A stretch of DNA of 64,000 bases from Pseudisothecium myosuroides. Taxonomy: Eukaryota > Streptophyta > Bryopsida > Hypnales > Lembophyllaceae. Numbering within the stretch: the first letter of the stretch is position 1; each line of letters starts with the position of its first letter. The stretch is taken from assembly GCA_951799445.1 (NCBI GenBank), contig OX637293.1, forward strand, positions 4,464,001 through 4,528,000, written 5' to 3'. A program made the translations under genes and the position numbers. Below the pieces are notes generated by a model. That model searched no databases. It was not told the origin of the DNA and saw nothing but the letters and a program-made list of their open reading frames with translations. Below, one piece after another: positions 11,801 through 24,039 of the stretch.

Positions 11801-14800
11801 TTGACATTCTTCTGAGAATGTGGTTGAAAACGATTTCATGAGTTCAGTTTGGTTTATCAAAATTCTCAGAGCATTAGTCTGGAGGATGAGACTGCCCTGA
11901 GTTCCTGAATGGCTCCCTTCTAGTTGTCTTTCTTCACTTGACAATCAAATATAGATGATGGTTACGAAGCTTTCTCCACATACAATCATGTTCTCGCCTT
12001 CTCTTATCTCTGTTCTTCGCCGCTCATAAGTATCTTTCAATTATTATATATGTTTGACCAGGTTGCAACTCGTGGAACTACAGGAAAAATTTGCAGTTAT
12101 TGAGACAGAAATACTATTATGCTACGTGGAAGGCAGATGGAACTCGTTACATGATGATGATAGCGAGAGATGGGGTATATCTGATCGACCGGAACTTTAA
12201 GTTTCGAAGAGTTCAACTGCGATTTCCTGTCAAGGTACATTAAATTTAGTGCATTAGTTTCGAAAAGAAATTTGAGCACGTGTATTGTAGGAGTGTGATG
12301 TGTTTTTATAGTGGATAGTTGCTCATTCTGGGGCTGACTGGGAGAAAAACTTTGTGTAGGGACAAATCTCAAGGGACTCTCTGGCTCCCACGCATCATTT
12401 AACTTTAATGGATGGTGAGATGGTGATTGATAAGCTACCGGATGGGCAGCTCAAGAGGCGATACCTGGTTTATGATCTGATGATGCTCAATCAAAAACCT
12501 CTCTCCAAGGTATTCTAGTGTAAGGTACCCTGACATGCTGAGCAGTATCATTGTATTAGATAACGGGCAACACAGGTGCTACCGGGTACTACTTCGTTGA
12601 CCATATTAGCCTCGGTGCATATCACAATCGATGAGATAGGAATCCAAGCTAGCCTGGCGAAAACGGCATATTGCTAAGATGCAATCGTTTTGAACTCACC
12701 GTGTTTAGAGATTCATGCCCTGGTTACATGTCGGGCTTGGGAGGTTTCGTTTAGTTGGCGGTTGTACGGTTCTCAAGTTTAAGTTTCAAGAGGTTATTAC
12801 CCTGTGGTGCATGAGACCCATGTTGACGGCCTTTTCTACCCAGAAAAGAGTCTGAATACGAATTTTACGCTAGGCAGCTCTCTCCAGAAGTGGGGCTATA
12901 TCATTCTTGCGAACTGGTCCTATTGGTCCTCTTCTGACTGAATTGAGAAGTCTAAACGTGTCACCAACGTCACTTTCCATTTGAATAGGCCTAATGTTGT
13001 CTTTTTTTACCCTTTGGAGGATCCTAGGTTTATGGGTTGTGTTGGTTAGCTTTAGGTAGTCAGGGATCATTTATAACCAGTTACGTTGCTCCGTGTGTAG
13101 TCGCAATTTCATGAAAGATGGAGAATGATTGAGAAGGAGGTCGTTGAACCTCGAGCGCATGAATTGAATTCTCTTCGAGGAGGGCTCTATGAATATCAAC
13201 TTGAGGCTTTCAGTGTATGTGTACCTTCTACCCCTTATTTCTACCGAAGGCCTATGACTACTCATGGCCGACATTTCAGTTCTGGCTGCTTTCTTCGTTT
13301 CAGCTGCAGGCTTTTTTACTTATTCTTGGGCGGGACTGAGCGTCTTTAGGTTTAATTCCTCTTATTTTTAATCTTTAATGTAAGTATGATTAGAACCGGA
13401 AGCAAGGTATTTGCAATTCTGCAATCCATTGGCACTATCCTGTAATGTTTAGAATTGTAGAAGGGTTTGTAGCGATCATATGGTTGGACTCAAAATGTGA
13501 GCACGGTCAATGTAATCTATATTAAGGTTTGAATTATCTTATGGATTATGCAGGTGAGACGGAAGGATTTTTGGATGCTTTCTACCACAGACAAGATATT
13601 GCATAAATTTATTCCTCAGCTCAGTCATGAGGCAGATGGACTTATTTTGCAGGTTTTATCGTCCTCCATATTTTTTGAGTTTTTTCTCTCTACTTAAGAT
13701 TTACCTTTTATTTTTTGGACTTATACAATGCAATTATAGGTGACAGTTCCAATTTGTTTAAATTTTGCAGGTTCTATCCTCCATATTTGAGTTTTCTCTC
13801 TACTGAAGATTTGCCTTCCATATTTTGAACTAATGCAATGCAACTATAGGTGACAGTTCCAGTTTGTTTTTATTTTGCAGGGTTGGGATGATCCGTATGT
13901 TCCACGTACTCACGAAGGCCTACTCAAATGGAAATATGCTCACATGAACTCAGTCGACTTCATGTTGCAGGTTGTCCTAGGGCTCTTTCTCTATCGGCTA
14001 AGTTATTCGTATGAAGTTGCGCACATGCAAATTGTGTGCGTTATTACTTGATGGCTCGTTGTATTGACCTTTTGTTTCCCTCGTGTAAATTTTTTTATCA
14101 TATGGTTGAAGGCTGGTTGTTTTTCTGTACAGAGAGTTATTAGTTTAACACGACCCTGTTCGGTAGCCTAGTAGAACCTTCAGTTTTTTTAAGTTGATAT
14201 TTTCCCTGGCATTGGTTATGTAGATTGCGCCAAGTGGAAATCAATATTTGCTCAAGCTCATGGATTCTGGAAAGTTGAGGCTGCTTGACCATGCGAAGGT
14301 CGTGTTTCCAGGTAATGCAGTTGTGAATGATCAGAAGCTCTGTACATGCAATTTATCTTCGATACAATGTCTTAATGTTTTCCTTTAAGAGCCGTATCGC
14401 TTATGGTTCGGTTGGTTTTGGGATTACAGAGGGTGCAGATGTTCCAAACATGGTAAACAAGATCATTGAATGCAGTTACGATCCAGAGTCGGAGACTTGG
14501 AGTTACATGCGTATGCGTCCCGACAAGGACACACCAAATGCATATCATGTCTATCTCAAGGTTTGTGTGCTCAAGTTGGAAGAGAGACTTTGCAGTTTCT
14601 TATTGTTCTCAAACATTTGGGTCGACCTTGAATTAGAAGAGGATCGAAGTTGAGTTTTCTTATGAATAGTAGATCCGTGTATAAAGTAATAGTCAATTTA
14701 TAGAACAATTTCTCGAACAATTTATAGGAACATGATACGATTGCAAGCGCGCCTGGTTCTTGTCTCAATAATTCAATGATTCCTGGTTGAGATCGTGTGT

Positions 14801-14956
14801 TGTTGACTGCAGGTGATGGGTAGCATCAAGGACAACATCACTGAAGAGGACTTGCAGGAGGAGTTCCAGGATATTCTTCGCTTGCCTTTGTACACAGAAA
14901 GGATTGCTCGCGATGAACAGGCAGCCCGTCAGGCCCATCATGCACGACGGAAATAG
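8805..14956 (+). CDS. mRNA-capping enzyme, bifunctional RNA triphosphatase/guanylyltransferase
   Basis: This nuclear enzyme removes the 5' gamma-phosphate of nascent RNA and adds GMP. Exons: 8805-8879, 8990-9125, 9331-9482, 9685-9768, 9857-9919, 10070-10216, 10529-10741, 11128-11253, 11654-11718, 12084-12234, 12360-12509, 13101-13214, 13554-13652, 13881-13970, 14224-14311, 14430-14560, 14813-14956. The sum is 2028 nt in one frame, or 675 residues plus stop, the usual plant length. The N-terminal triphosphatase domain has the cysteine-phosphatase loop HCTHGHNRTG at about 193-202 (Cys194, Arg200). An acidic linker (DQDEDDEDD) follows near 280. The guanylyltransferase half has the nucleotidyl-lysine motif KADGTRY at 370-376, DGE at 422-424, EADGLI near 518 and LKWK near 540, then an OB-fold tail. 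All introns are GT-AG. Exon 1 is the least certain; its join (phase 0) gives an Arg/Glu-rich segment like that of plant homologues. Confidence 0.93.
13653..13880 (+). repeat. Capping-enzyme intron 13 made of two tandem copies
   Basis: The intron is two near-copies back to back, 13653-13770 and 13771-13880. Each begins GTT(T/C)TATC, passes through CTCCATATTTTTTGAG or CTCCATATTTGAG and GGTGACAGTTCCA, and ends TTTTGCAG. Each copy therefore has its own donor and acceptor, and the internal junction reads TTTTGCAG/GTTCTATC with no exon between. Confidence 0.85.
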
Positions 14957-15600
14957 GGGGAGTTACTGGACAGCATGTTGGCAACACCTGTAAATATTTG
15001 AAATCGGGTTGGTTTTTATTCAAATCGATCGAGATTGTGCAGTACACTGGAGGCACTGTTTCCATCGATGTGGTATTTAGGTATCCCCACTTCAGTTGAA
15101 GATTCAACCCCTCTCATCGGTGTAACCCCAACATGTTTCGAGCTTCACATTTCCTACCTGCAGAGTAGTATCTTCGATGCTGAAGTCAGAGTATTGCAAG
15201 CTCAAAGTGTAGACGTCTCCATTTCCTTGGCAGTCGGAATCTGAAACTAGGCAAGACGGCTTATCTGTGCTAAGTTCCTGGCTTTTGGTTGCTGGGAGTT
15301 ATTCTGAGGGCAACATGTGCCTGCTGGGCCAGTGGCAGACTTTGTGGACAACTTCTTAGTCTATTAGACCAAGTGAAGCATGAGTTGTCCATGACCTTGC
15401 TGTAGAATTTCAGGGTCGTGGAAGTCAGATTCGCTCCTGATGGGTTGATGTCTGTGTGCATCACTTCAGGTGCCGTTTCTTTTGAAGAGATGTCTTTTTC
15501 AGTTTTGGGACAACTCAATGTGAAGAACTGTTAGTACTTTGTACTTTGAGTTTGTTAGAATGCAGAAGTTCTTTAGATTTGAGAAGGTAGTTCTAGAATG
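14957..15600. other. 3' flank of capping enzyme; part copied at 28.7 kb
   Basis: This is the presumed 3' UTR and flank. About 205 bp (15341-15545) recurs in inverted orientation at 28729-28935. Open frames here on either strand are not credible genes. Confidence 0.6.
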
Positions 15601-18600
15601 ATGCATTAGTGCGATGATTTCATTCTAAGAAATCTTGGAGGCTGCTCTACTTCATAGAAAATTTGTCGGTTCTTCCTACCAGTGCTCGTAAGGTTGAGTA
15701 CCAATTTGTGACACTCACCTAATGTTGACACAGAATATCGTGGTATCAACAAGATTGCAGAACCATAACAAACAAGACTCCTACATGCGTTGTAATTAGG
15801 TCAGCAACCTTAGAAAGGTGTATTGAATAGGTTCATTTAAATCACAGTGTGAGGCCCTCACGTGTTTGCTGGACCAGCTTGGCTCCCCATTGTGTAACAG
15901 TCCAAATATGAATTTGAGCCACACATTGTGAATGTTGATTTGGCCGATTCGGATGGCAACTGTTTGTGAAACTCCTTTGTAATATATAATATAGGTCAGC
16001 CATCCTCTTTGTGCCACAGATTCCATGTGAACCGTGACATAGTGGCTAATAGGATGGCATACCTTATTATTGGAAGTAGCCCCGACTACAAAAAATTATA
16101 ATTTTCTCTGTTATAGAATGATTAGCTTACCAGTGGTTCAGATGTATTAAGCTTTGATAAATTAAGGTAAATACACCTAAAATCACACAAATAAACAATT
16201 CAGCATGGTTCCACTATTATGTTGAAAACTTTTTGTGGGGTCTTGTTGGAAGTCAAAAGAAGATTTTAAATTCTCTTAGAATGACCTCTAAAGTGACTTT
16301 CGAGAATATGCTATGTACTTTGCTCATTATCATCCATTGTAGCACCATATATAACATTAAGTAGCAATGGTAGAGCTCATCTTTTGTGAAATACTACCTC
16401 TGCTTGAAAATAGTGTATCCATTTTCAGTGGTGATTGCACTAAGAATGGATACACTATTTCCAAACAGAGGTAGTAGTATTTTTTGGTCATTTGCATTAG
16501 TCGCTATCCTTTGTAGTAGGACAATAGTTTACACAATTTGCACTTTATTTTTTGGAAATGTAGTATGAATTAGTAAACTACTTTATATTTTGAAACTATA
16601 TCGTAGTGAATTAGCTGGACCCTAAATGGCAAGGTTGAGAAAGATTTGAATATACTATTCTTTAACATTAAAGTAGAGTGTCTTAATTTTTTCTATTTTT
16701 GAATTGTTCCTATAAATAGCAATAAGATAGTTATTGTAGGGTGTTAAATAGGTATTTTCATTAGGTGAGACCACAATGAATACATGCATGCAAAGACAAC
16801 TTTAGGTGACTAATGAGATGGAAGTAGAATGAATAGAGTTTGGTTTGCAAGGTCCTTGTAATTTTGGCATTGAACAAAAACAATTTGGTATTCCAATCAA
16901 AATTTAGATTATGTTGATTTTAAAGTGCGAAAATAATTCCAAAAATAGAATGTTTTCTGAAACTATGTAGTTTTAATTTTTCATGCCTAGATATCATTTT
17001 GAATCTCCCAAGATTCATTGAAGGATAATTGGAGAATGATTTTTGCACCCTGTCTTTATCAATGCAAATAGGTATTTATGAATTATTGACTTTGAAAATT
17101 CATAATTAGTTCTTCAAAGGCCTAAAAATGAAACAACTTGGAGTAGATGCAACTTTCCCTTGTTTTGAAACAAAAATTTACTAAAAAGTGTTTTGAGGGG
17201 TCAACACCTCTAAAAGGAGGATCAATACTTAGAAAAACTTTTTATGAACACTACATTAGATTGTGTATGACTTCCACAACTTTTTTGATGTTGATATCAA
17301 GAGTTCTTAAAGAAGTTTACATAAAAAGAACATTGTTATCCACTAGAACACTCTCCATCCATCACTACTTGAAGAATGTGCATATAGGGCATTCATTTAG
17401 TAAGCCAACTCCCAATTTCAAATAGGTAGATGCCCCTACAACACTATGCTCAAATAGAGCCTTGAATCATTACAAGGGTTGAAAGTCTTATTTAAGGTAA
17501 GCCACCCGACCTATTTGTGCTCCAATGTATTAATAGTGATAACTTTAAATTAATAGATCTATATCACTAGTACATAGTGACACAAATAAGACGCTATACT
17601 TTATATTAGAGAATGCACAAATTGTATACACTGCAATACAAGGGGCCTAGAAGCCATCATTGTGGGTAGGCACTTACACTTATATCTTCTTCCAAGATGC
17701 TTTTATCCAAAGTTTCTTGGTGCAGGGTTTAGGAATTACAATTCTTCTAAATGGCAAACTTACAAAAAGTATTATTTTCCAAATATAACACCTTTTCTAG
17801 CTTCATTTTCTTGATGGCCAAATGATAATCTCATAATAGGATTAAATCAAACTTTAAAAAAAATTCAATCCAGTTGTTTTGTACTTCTTTGACATTCTAG
17901 TCATACTTTTCAAATTTTCAAAGTTAGAATTATAGGATAATTTCATATGACTTTATACCAAGGATTAATCTTTGACCCAAAATTCGCTCTAAAGCCCAAT
18001 TTTGAGAGAATACTTGACAATAAATGCTTTCATTTTCAATGTATAAAATCAATGGATTGTTGAAATTTTTTGGAATTTTATCATTCTTTTTTTAAATGCT
18101 TATAGATACTTTGGATGAATAAATGATATTTCAAACATATTTTTTTATCAATCCACTAAAGATCAATGATAAATATAAATGATATAAAAATCCTACACTA
18201 AATTTCAACTACAGGAAATCTTTGAAGTATAAAATACTTGGATTCCCATTGGTTGCTCTTGAAAACTTGTGACAATTTAGGATTTTGTTGCAATTCAAGA
18301 TGCCAAAAAATAGAAAATATCTTGTTTGGGTGAAAAGTACAGTACCTTACCCCTTCAATAGTGATCACCAACCTACTAATATTGTACAAAATTCATAGAT
18401 AGTAATAATGAATACAAAATTCAACAAATTTGAATCTTGCACAAAAGAGATCTCTCTACATGTCTTAGTAAACTAAGTTACACCTCAAATTGTTTGATAA
18501 ACATTTGAGGATGGTTCCCATTATTAAATTGTCAAGATTATTGCTAAGTATTGTTCAATGTCTAAAGGGGATTATAGATTTTTTGGACGCCATATGAACA

Positions 18601-18990
18601 AACTATGAATTTCTAAGTTCTATAAATCAATCCTAGGCATGAATGAACATGAGCTGTACATGTATAAGAATCTACATGATTTGGTTATAGAAACAGGTCA
18701 GAATGAAGTGTAGTTACCATTCAGTGATCTCCCAAATATCACACTTCCAACAAATAGAAAGAAATGCTTAAAGTTGGACGCAAATAGTGGCAGTGCTATG
18801 CCACTGTACACATACAAGGTTTGGCCATAATGGTGGCTTGAAAAAATTCTTGAAGCACTTCTGTACAGAGTTCGTCAAATGCATGGTACAAGCTCAGAGA
18901 AAACAACCTGGGTCCACACAAGCTAAAAATTCTTGAATCCAAAGAGCAGGACCGAGTCTAAATCTCAAGTGTAGACCACTGAGTGAATGA
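15600..18990. other. AT-rich intergenic DNA, no gene recognised
   Basis: Apart from one MITE at 16392-16476, I see no coding region, RNA gene or ordered repeat. The longest ORFs are under 95 codons with no recognisable motif. Confidence 0.5.
16392..16476. mobile_element. Stowaway-like (Tc1/mariner) MITE
   Basis: An 85-bp near-palindrome begins TACTACCTCTG and ends CAGAGGTAGTA. The arms continue through AAATAGTGTATCCATT on both sides. The outer TA on each side fits the TA target of Tc1/mariner elements. Confidence 0.7.
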
Positions 18991-19002
18991 GATGATGCTA
19001 AA

Positions 19003-19047
19003 ACCCTAAATCGTAACCGTAACCGCAACCGTAACCGTAAACTCTGA
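19003..19047. repeat. Degenerate telomere-like repeats
   Basis: The run is AACCCTAAATCG followed by several AACCGT/AACCGC hexamer-like units and AAACTC. It is too short and impure to be a telomere and lies just beyond the desaturase 3' end. Another AAACCCT lies near 19150. Confidence 0.5.
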
Positions 19048-19061
19048 AACTCTGAACCAAA

Positions 19062-19248
19062 GAATAGCTTCGCCTGTTGGTCTCCTTCAGCTCTTGGAGT
19101 TCACAGCTTCTCAGACGACGCTTTCAGAAAGAGATGATCTCAATTAAGACCCTAAACCTTAAAACCCTGCACCAAACAATAGCTTCGCCTGTTGGTTTCT
19201 CAGCCCTTGGAGTTCACAGCTTCCCACAAGAGGCTTTCAGAAAGAACC
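19062..19248 (-). repeat. Tandem duplication of the desaturase 3' end
   Basis: Two copies about 109 bp apart share AATAGCTTCGCCTGTTGG, CTTGGAGTTCACAGCTTC and GCTTTCAGAAAG. The upper copy (from about 19200) contains the last codons and stop of the desaturase; the lower one is a non-coding echo in its 3' flank. Confidence 0.8.
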
Positions 19249-20591
19249 GGGGCAGGTTTCGAGAAATCCCGCGCTTGCAAAGCCGCTGTTCTCAGAGTCC
19301 AGATGATCATCCGGTTGGCTTCCCAGAAGCTCACCGATTCATATGGCAACCCATACTTCTCACAGAAAGGTCTGACGAACTTCACCACCTTCCGGAGGTT
19401 ATGCCGTGGCAAAGTGGGGAACAGATGGTGCTCAATCTGGAACTGGAGACCCCCGTGAAACCAATCCATATACGCTGGCGTGGACAGGTTCAGAGTGCCT
19501 CGTGCCTGGGACTGAACCCACGCCTTGCTCTTCGGTTGCCCTTGGTACACCGGGGACGAAAAATGGTTCAAACAGAACTGCACATGCTGCACTCCCGTGA
19601 CGGCAAAGCTGACAAGCACAAACAAAAGCCTCTCCAGTGGAGACGACAAATATGACAAGAGTGTGAAGAACCAGAGGTAGAAGAAACCTATGGCTCCCAA
19701 TTCCAGCCACCTGTCTGGAACATGCTTCTTTGATGTCAACACCAGAATTGACTGCACAAAGAGGTTCACTCGCGCCACCGCCATAATGGGATAGAACGTC
19801 CAGTGCTGGTAGGCGATGAGATACCGTGCTATACCATCAAATGGCATGATTCTGTCATAGAAGTAGGAGTAGAGATTTGAGAAGAGTTTTGATGTCACTG
19901 CAAACAGAGGGATATACTGCAAATCCGGATCGTACTCTATACTATTGCAGGCAATGTGGTGAGCATTGTGGTTTCGTTTCCACCATCCCATGCTGATCCC
20001 TGACAAACAGTCTCCAATTGCAATAGCGAACCATCTGTCGAAGGTACGGTTTTTCGTCATTCCACAATGACCTGTATCATGCCCCAACCAGCCGGTTTGA
20101 TTCCACACAATGCCCAACATGGCTGCACTCAGCATGTGAACCACGAAGCTATGTGAGTACAAAACGCCCAGCACTGAAAGGAGAAGTAATGGCACTACCC
20201 AGCAGGCGTACAAAGCGTAAACCTCCAGTGGGTTTTTGTAAAGCCCTGCTTGCTTAAACTCCATGAGAAGCCGCCTGTGCTCTGCGGCAATAGGGGGGAC
20301 TTCATAGTCGGAGAGCTTGCCAATAAGGAACTGAGGTAGGATACTCCATGCTGTGCCGGGATGAAATGCTAAAAATGCGTCTGTCACGTCCTGGCCTGCG
20401 AGATGGAGTAGCGGAATCTCGCCACCTGGATGCTTTTTTAGCCACTTTGTAACGTTATACACTTTGCCCTGAATGGAAACCCAGAGGTCGCCAGCAGTGT
20501 TATGATGAGAAAGCTCTTCACTGCTAATGCTCAGCAGTGAGTCTAGATGTTGTGGTGATACACCAAGCTCATTCGCCCCTAGCGACCCCAT
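19200..20591 (-). CDS. Sphingolipid delta-8 (front-end) desaturase with cytochrome b5 domain
   Basis: This is a single-exon gene of 463 codons; plant members are about 450 residues and commonly intronless. It should insert the delta-8 double bond of sphingoid long-chain bases in the ER membrane, drawing electrons through its fused cytochrome b5. Residues 10-100 form the b5 domain, with heme motif HPGG at 54-57 and a second heme His at 77. The three histidine boxes are HDTGH (171-175), HNAHH (208-212) and QIEHH (385-389); Gln in the third marks front-end desaturases. The WWKRNHNAHHIACNSIEYDP context favours sphingolipid delta-8 over acyl delta-6 desaturases. Hydrophobic segments lie near 123-166 and 260-335. 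The start is the first ATG of the frame, next to the b5 domain. Regiochemistry is inferred from family resemblance only. Confidence 0.88.
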   Translation of the reverse strand: MGSLGANELGVSPQHLDSLLSISSEELSHHNTAGDLWVSIQGKVYNVTKWLKKHPGGEIPLLHLAGQDVTDAFLAFHPGTAWSILPQFLIGKLSDYEVPPIAAEHRRLLMEFKQAGLYKNPLEVYALYACWVVPLLLLSVLGVLYSHSFVVHMLSAAMLGIVWNQTGWLGHDTGHCGMTKNRTFDRWFAIAIGDCLSGISMGWWKRNHNAHHIACNSIEYDPDLQYIPLFAVTSKLFSNLYSYFYDRIMPFDGIARYLIAYQHWTFYPIMAVARVNLFVQSILVLTSKKHVPDRWLELGAIGFFYLWFFTLLSYLSSPLERLLFVLVSFAVTGVQHVQFCLNHFSSPVYQGQPKSKAWVQSQARGTLNLSTPAYMDWFHGGLQFQIEHHLFPTLPRHNLRKVVKFVRPFCEKYGLPYESVSFWEANRMIIWTLRTAALQARDFSKPAPVLSESLLWEAVNSKG

Positions 20592-22000
20592 GGTGTGAAC
20601 GCTACAAGACAGATAAGAAAAAGAATTCAGAATCTTCGCAAGCCAGGTTTCACCGATAATAGACCTAGGCTGTTACATCTAGAATATAATAACCTCCATC
20701 ACAATGTATTGCAATTGAAACCACCAGTGACAACCATAATGGGAAACAGCGGATTCATCAACTATAGGTTTCATTTAGATTTCACTGTAAGGTTAGACTG
20801 AAAGGTAGAGGATACTAAATCCGTGAGCGACCTGATCCCGTCTTCTGCACCGCTCATCCATTCGTACACATGGCCGGACTTCAATAAGCAAGTGCAGTAA
20901 AATCATGACTTGGCTAAATGTTCACGGCCATTGATCATCGAATGGAAATGGCGTTATTTATTGTCACTTCTGGTGGTCTACAGCCTCCCATTTTGAATGA
21001 TTTCATAAGAAATTCATATAAGGATAAAGATTTGATTTCAACGGATTTGACTCGTCCCCAAACAGGTCTCTCCAAATCTCTCCAAAGACCCCCCTAAAAC
21101 CGCACTCGTGACAACCAAAATGGGAAACAGCGGTTTCATCAACTCTTAAATTTCATCTAGACCTTTCACTGTGATATCAATATTAACACAGATGCCAATT
21201 TAGCCTGCACAAGAAAAGCTTGATGTGGAGTCAGCGAAGAAGCTCAAGAAAGAGCCCTCCACCACGGCATTGCAGAATCAAACTCCTCGCGTCTGACATC
21301 TACCAAAATCTGGATCATCGATGGGGCTTGTCAAAAGAACTTGTTTTCAACAACGCAACGCAACTGAGGACAGGCTCTGCTAGGGCAAACCACGATAACA
21401 AAAGCACAAAGACTTGCAAACCTGAGCTGCACGAGGCTCAAAGATCTCCAAGAGAGATTTTCACACAAAGGATCCTTTTCAAATACTCCAAAATCGATTT
21501 CACGACGGCAAAACACTCAAAACGCTACATAAACAATACTCACATTGAAGGTAAAATTGTTGGGTAACAAAGAATGCATCCGAATTCGTCACAGTCAACC
21601 ACTCCAGAGCACTAAACACCCACAAAAGAAAGAGGAAAAATCACAATGTAGGACAGATCCACCGTGCGCAACACCATACGTAAGCGTGAAGAAGGGTTCT
21701 AAGTACCAAAATTATCAGGACATGAAGAAAACAACCAAGAATTTGCAGGACGCACCCCAAATCAGTGAGCACCAGAAATGCGGCAACCACTTGGTCTCAA
21801 ATTCTTGCAGCAACCCCTTTCTGGACCTTGAAATGCTGGCCAATGTGGGGAAGAGCGGTTTCGGCATCGCTGTACAATACACCTGCCAGAATGCTGCAAG
21901 ATCGAGGGATGAGAGCTTGAATCAAGCGGGCTATGGCTTGTCCGAAACGCCTGGAGAGGCATCGGCCCGATGTCCCAGGGATATTCGGGGATCCGCCAGG
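20592..22000. other. Desaturase upstream region with a duplicated 70-bp block
   Basis: The presumed promoter and leader of the minus-strand desaturase are here. A block at about 20727-20800 (GTGACAACCATAATGGGAAA onward) is repeated at 21109-21178 in the same orientation. The plus-strand 168-codon ORF at 21545-22051 and its minus-strand shadow match no family I know, and I do not count them as genes. Confidence 0.45.
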
Positions 22001-22010
22001 TCGAGTCTAA

Positions 22011-22274
22011 GAGCATCCCCATCAGTGAGTTCCGTATCTCTAAAAATTTAGGGAGAGGACCTCAGATGCAGATAGAGATACAGAAATTTCACCGCACCAA
22101 GCTTTTTCCAAAATCTGTATCTCGAAATTTTACAGATATCTGTAAAACTTTGGCCCAATTTTATATCCAGAGGCTCATATAGAGAACTCCCAAGGTCTCA
22201 TCTCCATACAGTCAAGCTTGAGATGTCAATCGCAGTCAAGAGATAGGGATACGGAACAGCTGGTGGGGATGCTC
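22011..22274. mobile_element. PIF/Harbinger (Tourist-like) MITE with TAA duplication
   Basis: The 264-bp element begins GAGCATCCCCATCAG and ends, inverted, with GAGCATCCCCACCAG. The inverted repeats continue into TTCCGTATC(T/C)CTA on both sides. TAA flanks both ends, fitting the TWA target duplication. There is no coding capacity. Confidence 0.8.
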
Positions 22275-22477
22275 TAAAGGCTAGGGTTGATGGTCCGAGA
22301 TGACCCTAAACTAGTGGATGATGGTGGAAAGGTACCCAAATCAAATGGTGTGGTTGCGGGTTTGATACCTGGCAGCGACAGGTTGTGTTTACTTGGCCTG
22401 AAATTAGCCTCCCAACCTGACGGAAACCCCTTGCAGTGTGTTGTCAACACGCTTGTGTCAAAAAAAATAAAAATAAA

Positions 22478-22713
22478 GGTTGGGGTGAATTGACCCCCTA
22501 GCTCAGCCTTGAGGAAAAATCCTGAAACTTTTTATTTGCCACACTCAATAAAATTTGCAAATTTTGAATTCATATTTGCAATCAGAGGCTCTAAAGTAGC
22601 TAGGAGAAACGAGGAACATAGATTTAATACAACTCAAAATAGGGGGCTTTTTTTTCACATGCACTATTGGATTGATTTGGGAGGCCGAGCAAGGGGGCCA
22701 ATTCACCCCGACC
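22478..22713. mobile_element. MITE with ~33-bp terminal inverted repeats
   Basis: The left end begins GGTTGGGGTGAATTGACCCC. The right end, inverted, begins GGTCGGGGTGAATTGGCCCC, and the similarity continues for about 33 bp. The core (TTTATTTGCC, AAAATTTGCAA, GAATTCATATTTGCAA, TAGCTAGGAGA) is shared with the segment at 22755-22905 and with the element at 44812-45030. Confidence 0.75.
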
Positions 22714-22754
22714 AGTCTAAAGTAGTTCCACAAGCTTCTTGCGGAGGCCCCCGT

Positions 22755-22905
22755 TTTACACCTGGGGAAAACGCAGGAACTCTTTATTTGCGAGGCATGA
22801 TAAAATTTGCAAGTTATGAATTCATATTTGCAATTAGAGGCCCCAAATTAGCTAGGAGAGGTTCAAGAACATACCCTAGAGATGGCACAAAATAGGGATT
22901 TCTTT
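22755..22905. repeat. Second copy of the GAATTCATATTTGCAA core repeat
   Basis: The same ordered motifs as in the preceding element occur here (GGGGAAAACGCAGGAAC, TTTATTTGC, GATAAAATTTGCAA, GAATTCATATTTGCAA, TAGCTAGGAGAGG, CACAAAATAGGG). It directly follows that element in the same orientation. Clear terminal repeats are not visible. Confidence 0.65.
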
Positions 22906-22974
22906 TTTTTACATTCACCCTTGGCTTTACCTCTATAAGAGGCCTGCGGAGGTCGAATAGAAATTTTTTTAGAC

Positions 22975-23115
22975 TTGATTGTTCGGCCTCTAGCCCGGGA
23001 GAGAAATTTTTTGAGCTCCTGCTCACGCTCGTCCACCCCAAGTCCGCTCGTCCCGACCAAAAAAAAAATCCTCCGCCCTCCCTTCGACTATTCATGGACC
23101 CCCGCCTGGCCGCCA
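22975..23115. repeat. Dispersed repeat, related copy at 24325-24440
   Basis: The two segments share GGAGAGAAATTTTTTGA, CCGC/CCGCTCG-type C-rich runs, AAAAAA(A)CTCCGCCCTCCCT and AATTCATG or TATTCATG in the same order and orientation, about 1.35 kb apart. No ends were defined. Confidence 0.55.
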
Positions 23116-23239
23116 ACTTTTTTTTTTTTAACTTTTTGAGAAAGTGCCAGAATGCAAATACAAATGTCTGAATAAGACTCACATATGTATAAATACAAAT
23201 TAACTTGAAGGTGCAGGATACTATTGCAAATATATCCAA

Positions 23240-24030
23240 GCCTTGTAGGATCAATAAAAAAAATTACTAATTATAAACATAGGATGATTGCAAATAAGCT
23301 AAGCTAGCTCTTGAATTTATGATACCCCCTCCATCCCAATGATTGCCCAACCAGTCTTCTAGCTAAACCAAAAAATGGTAGAATGTAGAATCTACTTTGC
23401 TGCCTATGTAGAATTTGTACAATATAGAATCTCAATGTAGAATCAATCGGCAGAATTTCAGGCCTGCTCGATGACTACGGGCATTCCGAGGCCATTCATA
23501 CAATTTTGGTAGCTCAAATATCGTGGTGATCACAACCCCATATCCAAAGGTCCTTGCTTCCAACCAACACAATTGCACCCTCTGTTCAACAATGCTTGGA
23601 ATAGTTCGTGGTAAAAATAATTCAATTGTGAAAACCCATGCAAATGGTGATGTCAATGAACAATATGAGCAATATGAGTATTAGCTACCTACAAGGAGGA
23701 ATAATGCATGAATGCTTACCGAAATTCTTGTAGACGCTCCAATCGTTGATGAGTAACATGACATACATTCCATCACCCTTGCGGTTGTAAATTTTCTTGA
23801 AAACTTCTCTGCTGATAATCAGAAAGGCCCTTTGAAATGCAACAATTTTTGTCTTCCTATTGCTACTGGCGGCGCTGCTGGACAAATTCACTACAAGAAT
23901 TTGTGGGAGCGGTAACAAACATGTCTTCCTTTTGCTGCTAGCAAAAGGAATTTGAGGTGGTACCAAACAATTGTAATTGGCAAAGCTTTCTCCATCTCGA
24001 CTCCACAAAATAATACAAATGCCTTCAACT
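23240..24030. other. Intergenic; unrecognised minus-strand ORF to 24257
   Basis: A 190-codon minus-strand ORF spans 23685-24257, but its 5' part lies in the duplicated block below and the rest resembles no family I know. I leave it uncalled as a gene. Confidence 0.3.
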
Positions 24031-24039
24031 TTGAAACGC

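Noticed and set aside
19003..19047. Interstitial telomere
   Set aside because: Only one true CCCTAAA-like unit; the rest are AACCGT variants over 40 bp.
19077..19710. Plus-strand ORF of 192 codons and other frames over the desaturase
   Set aside because: They are shadows of the desaturase, whose heme and histidine motifs fix the true frame.
21545..22051. 168-codon plus-strand ORF
   Set aside because: No recognisable domain, it runs into a MITE, and composition is not clearly coding.
22814..23254. 146-codon minus-strand ORF
   Set aside because: It covers two repeat families with poly-K runs from A/T tracts and is not a gene.
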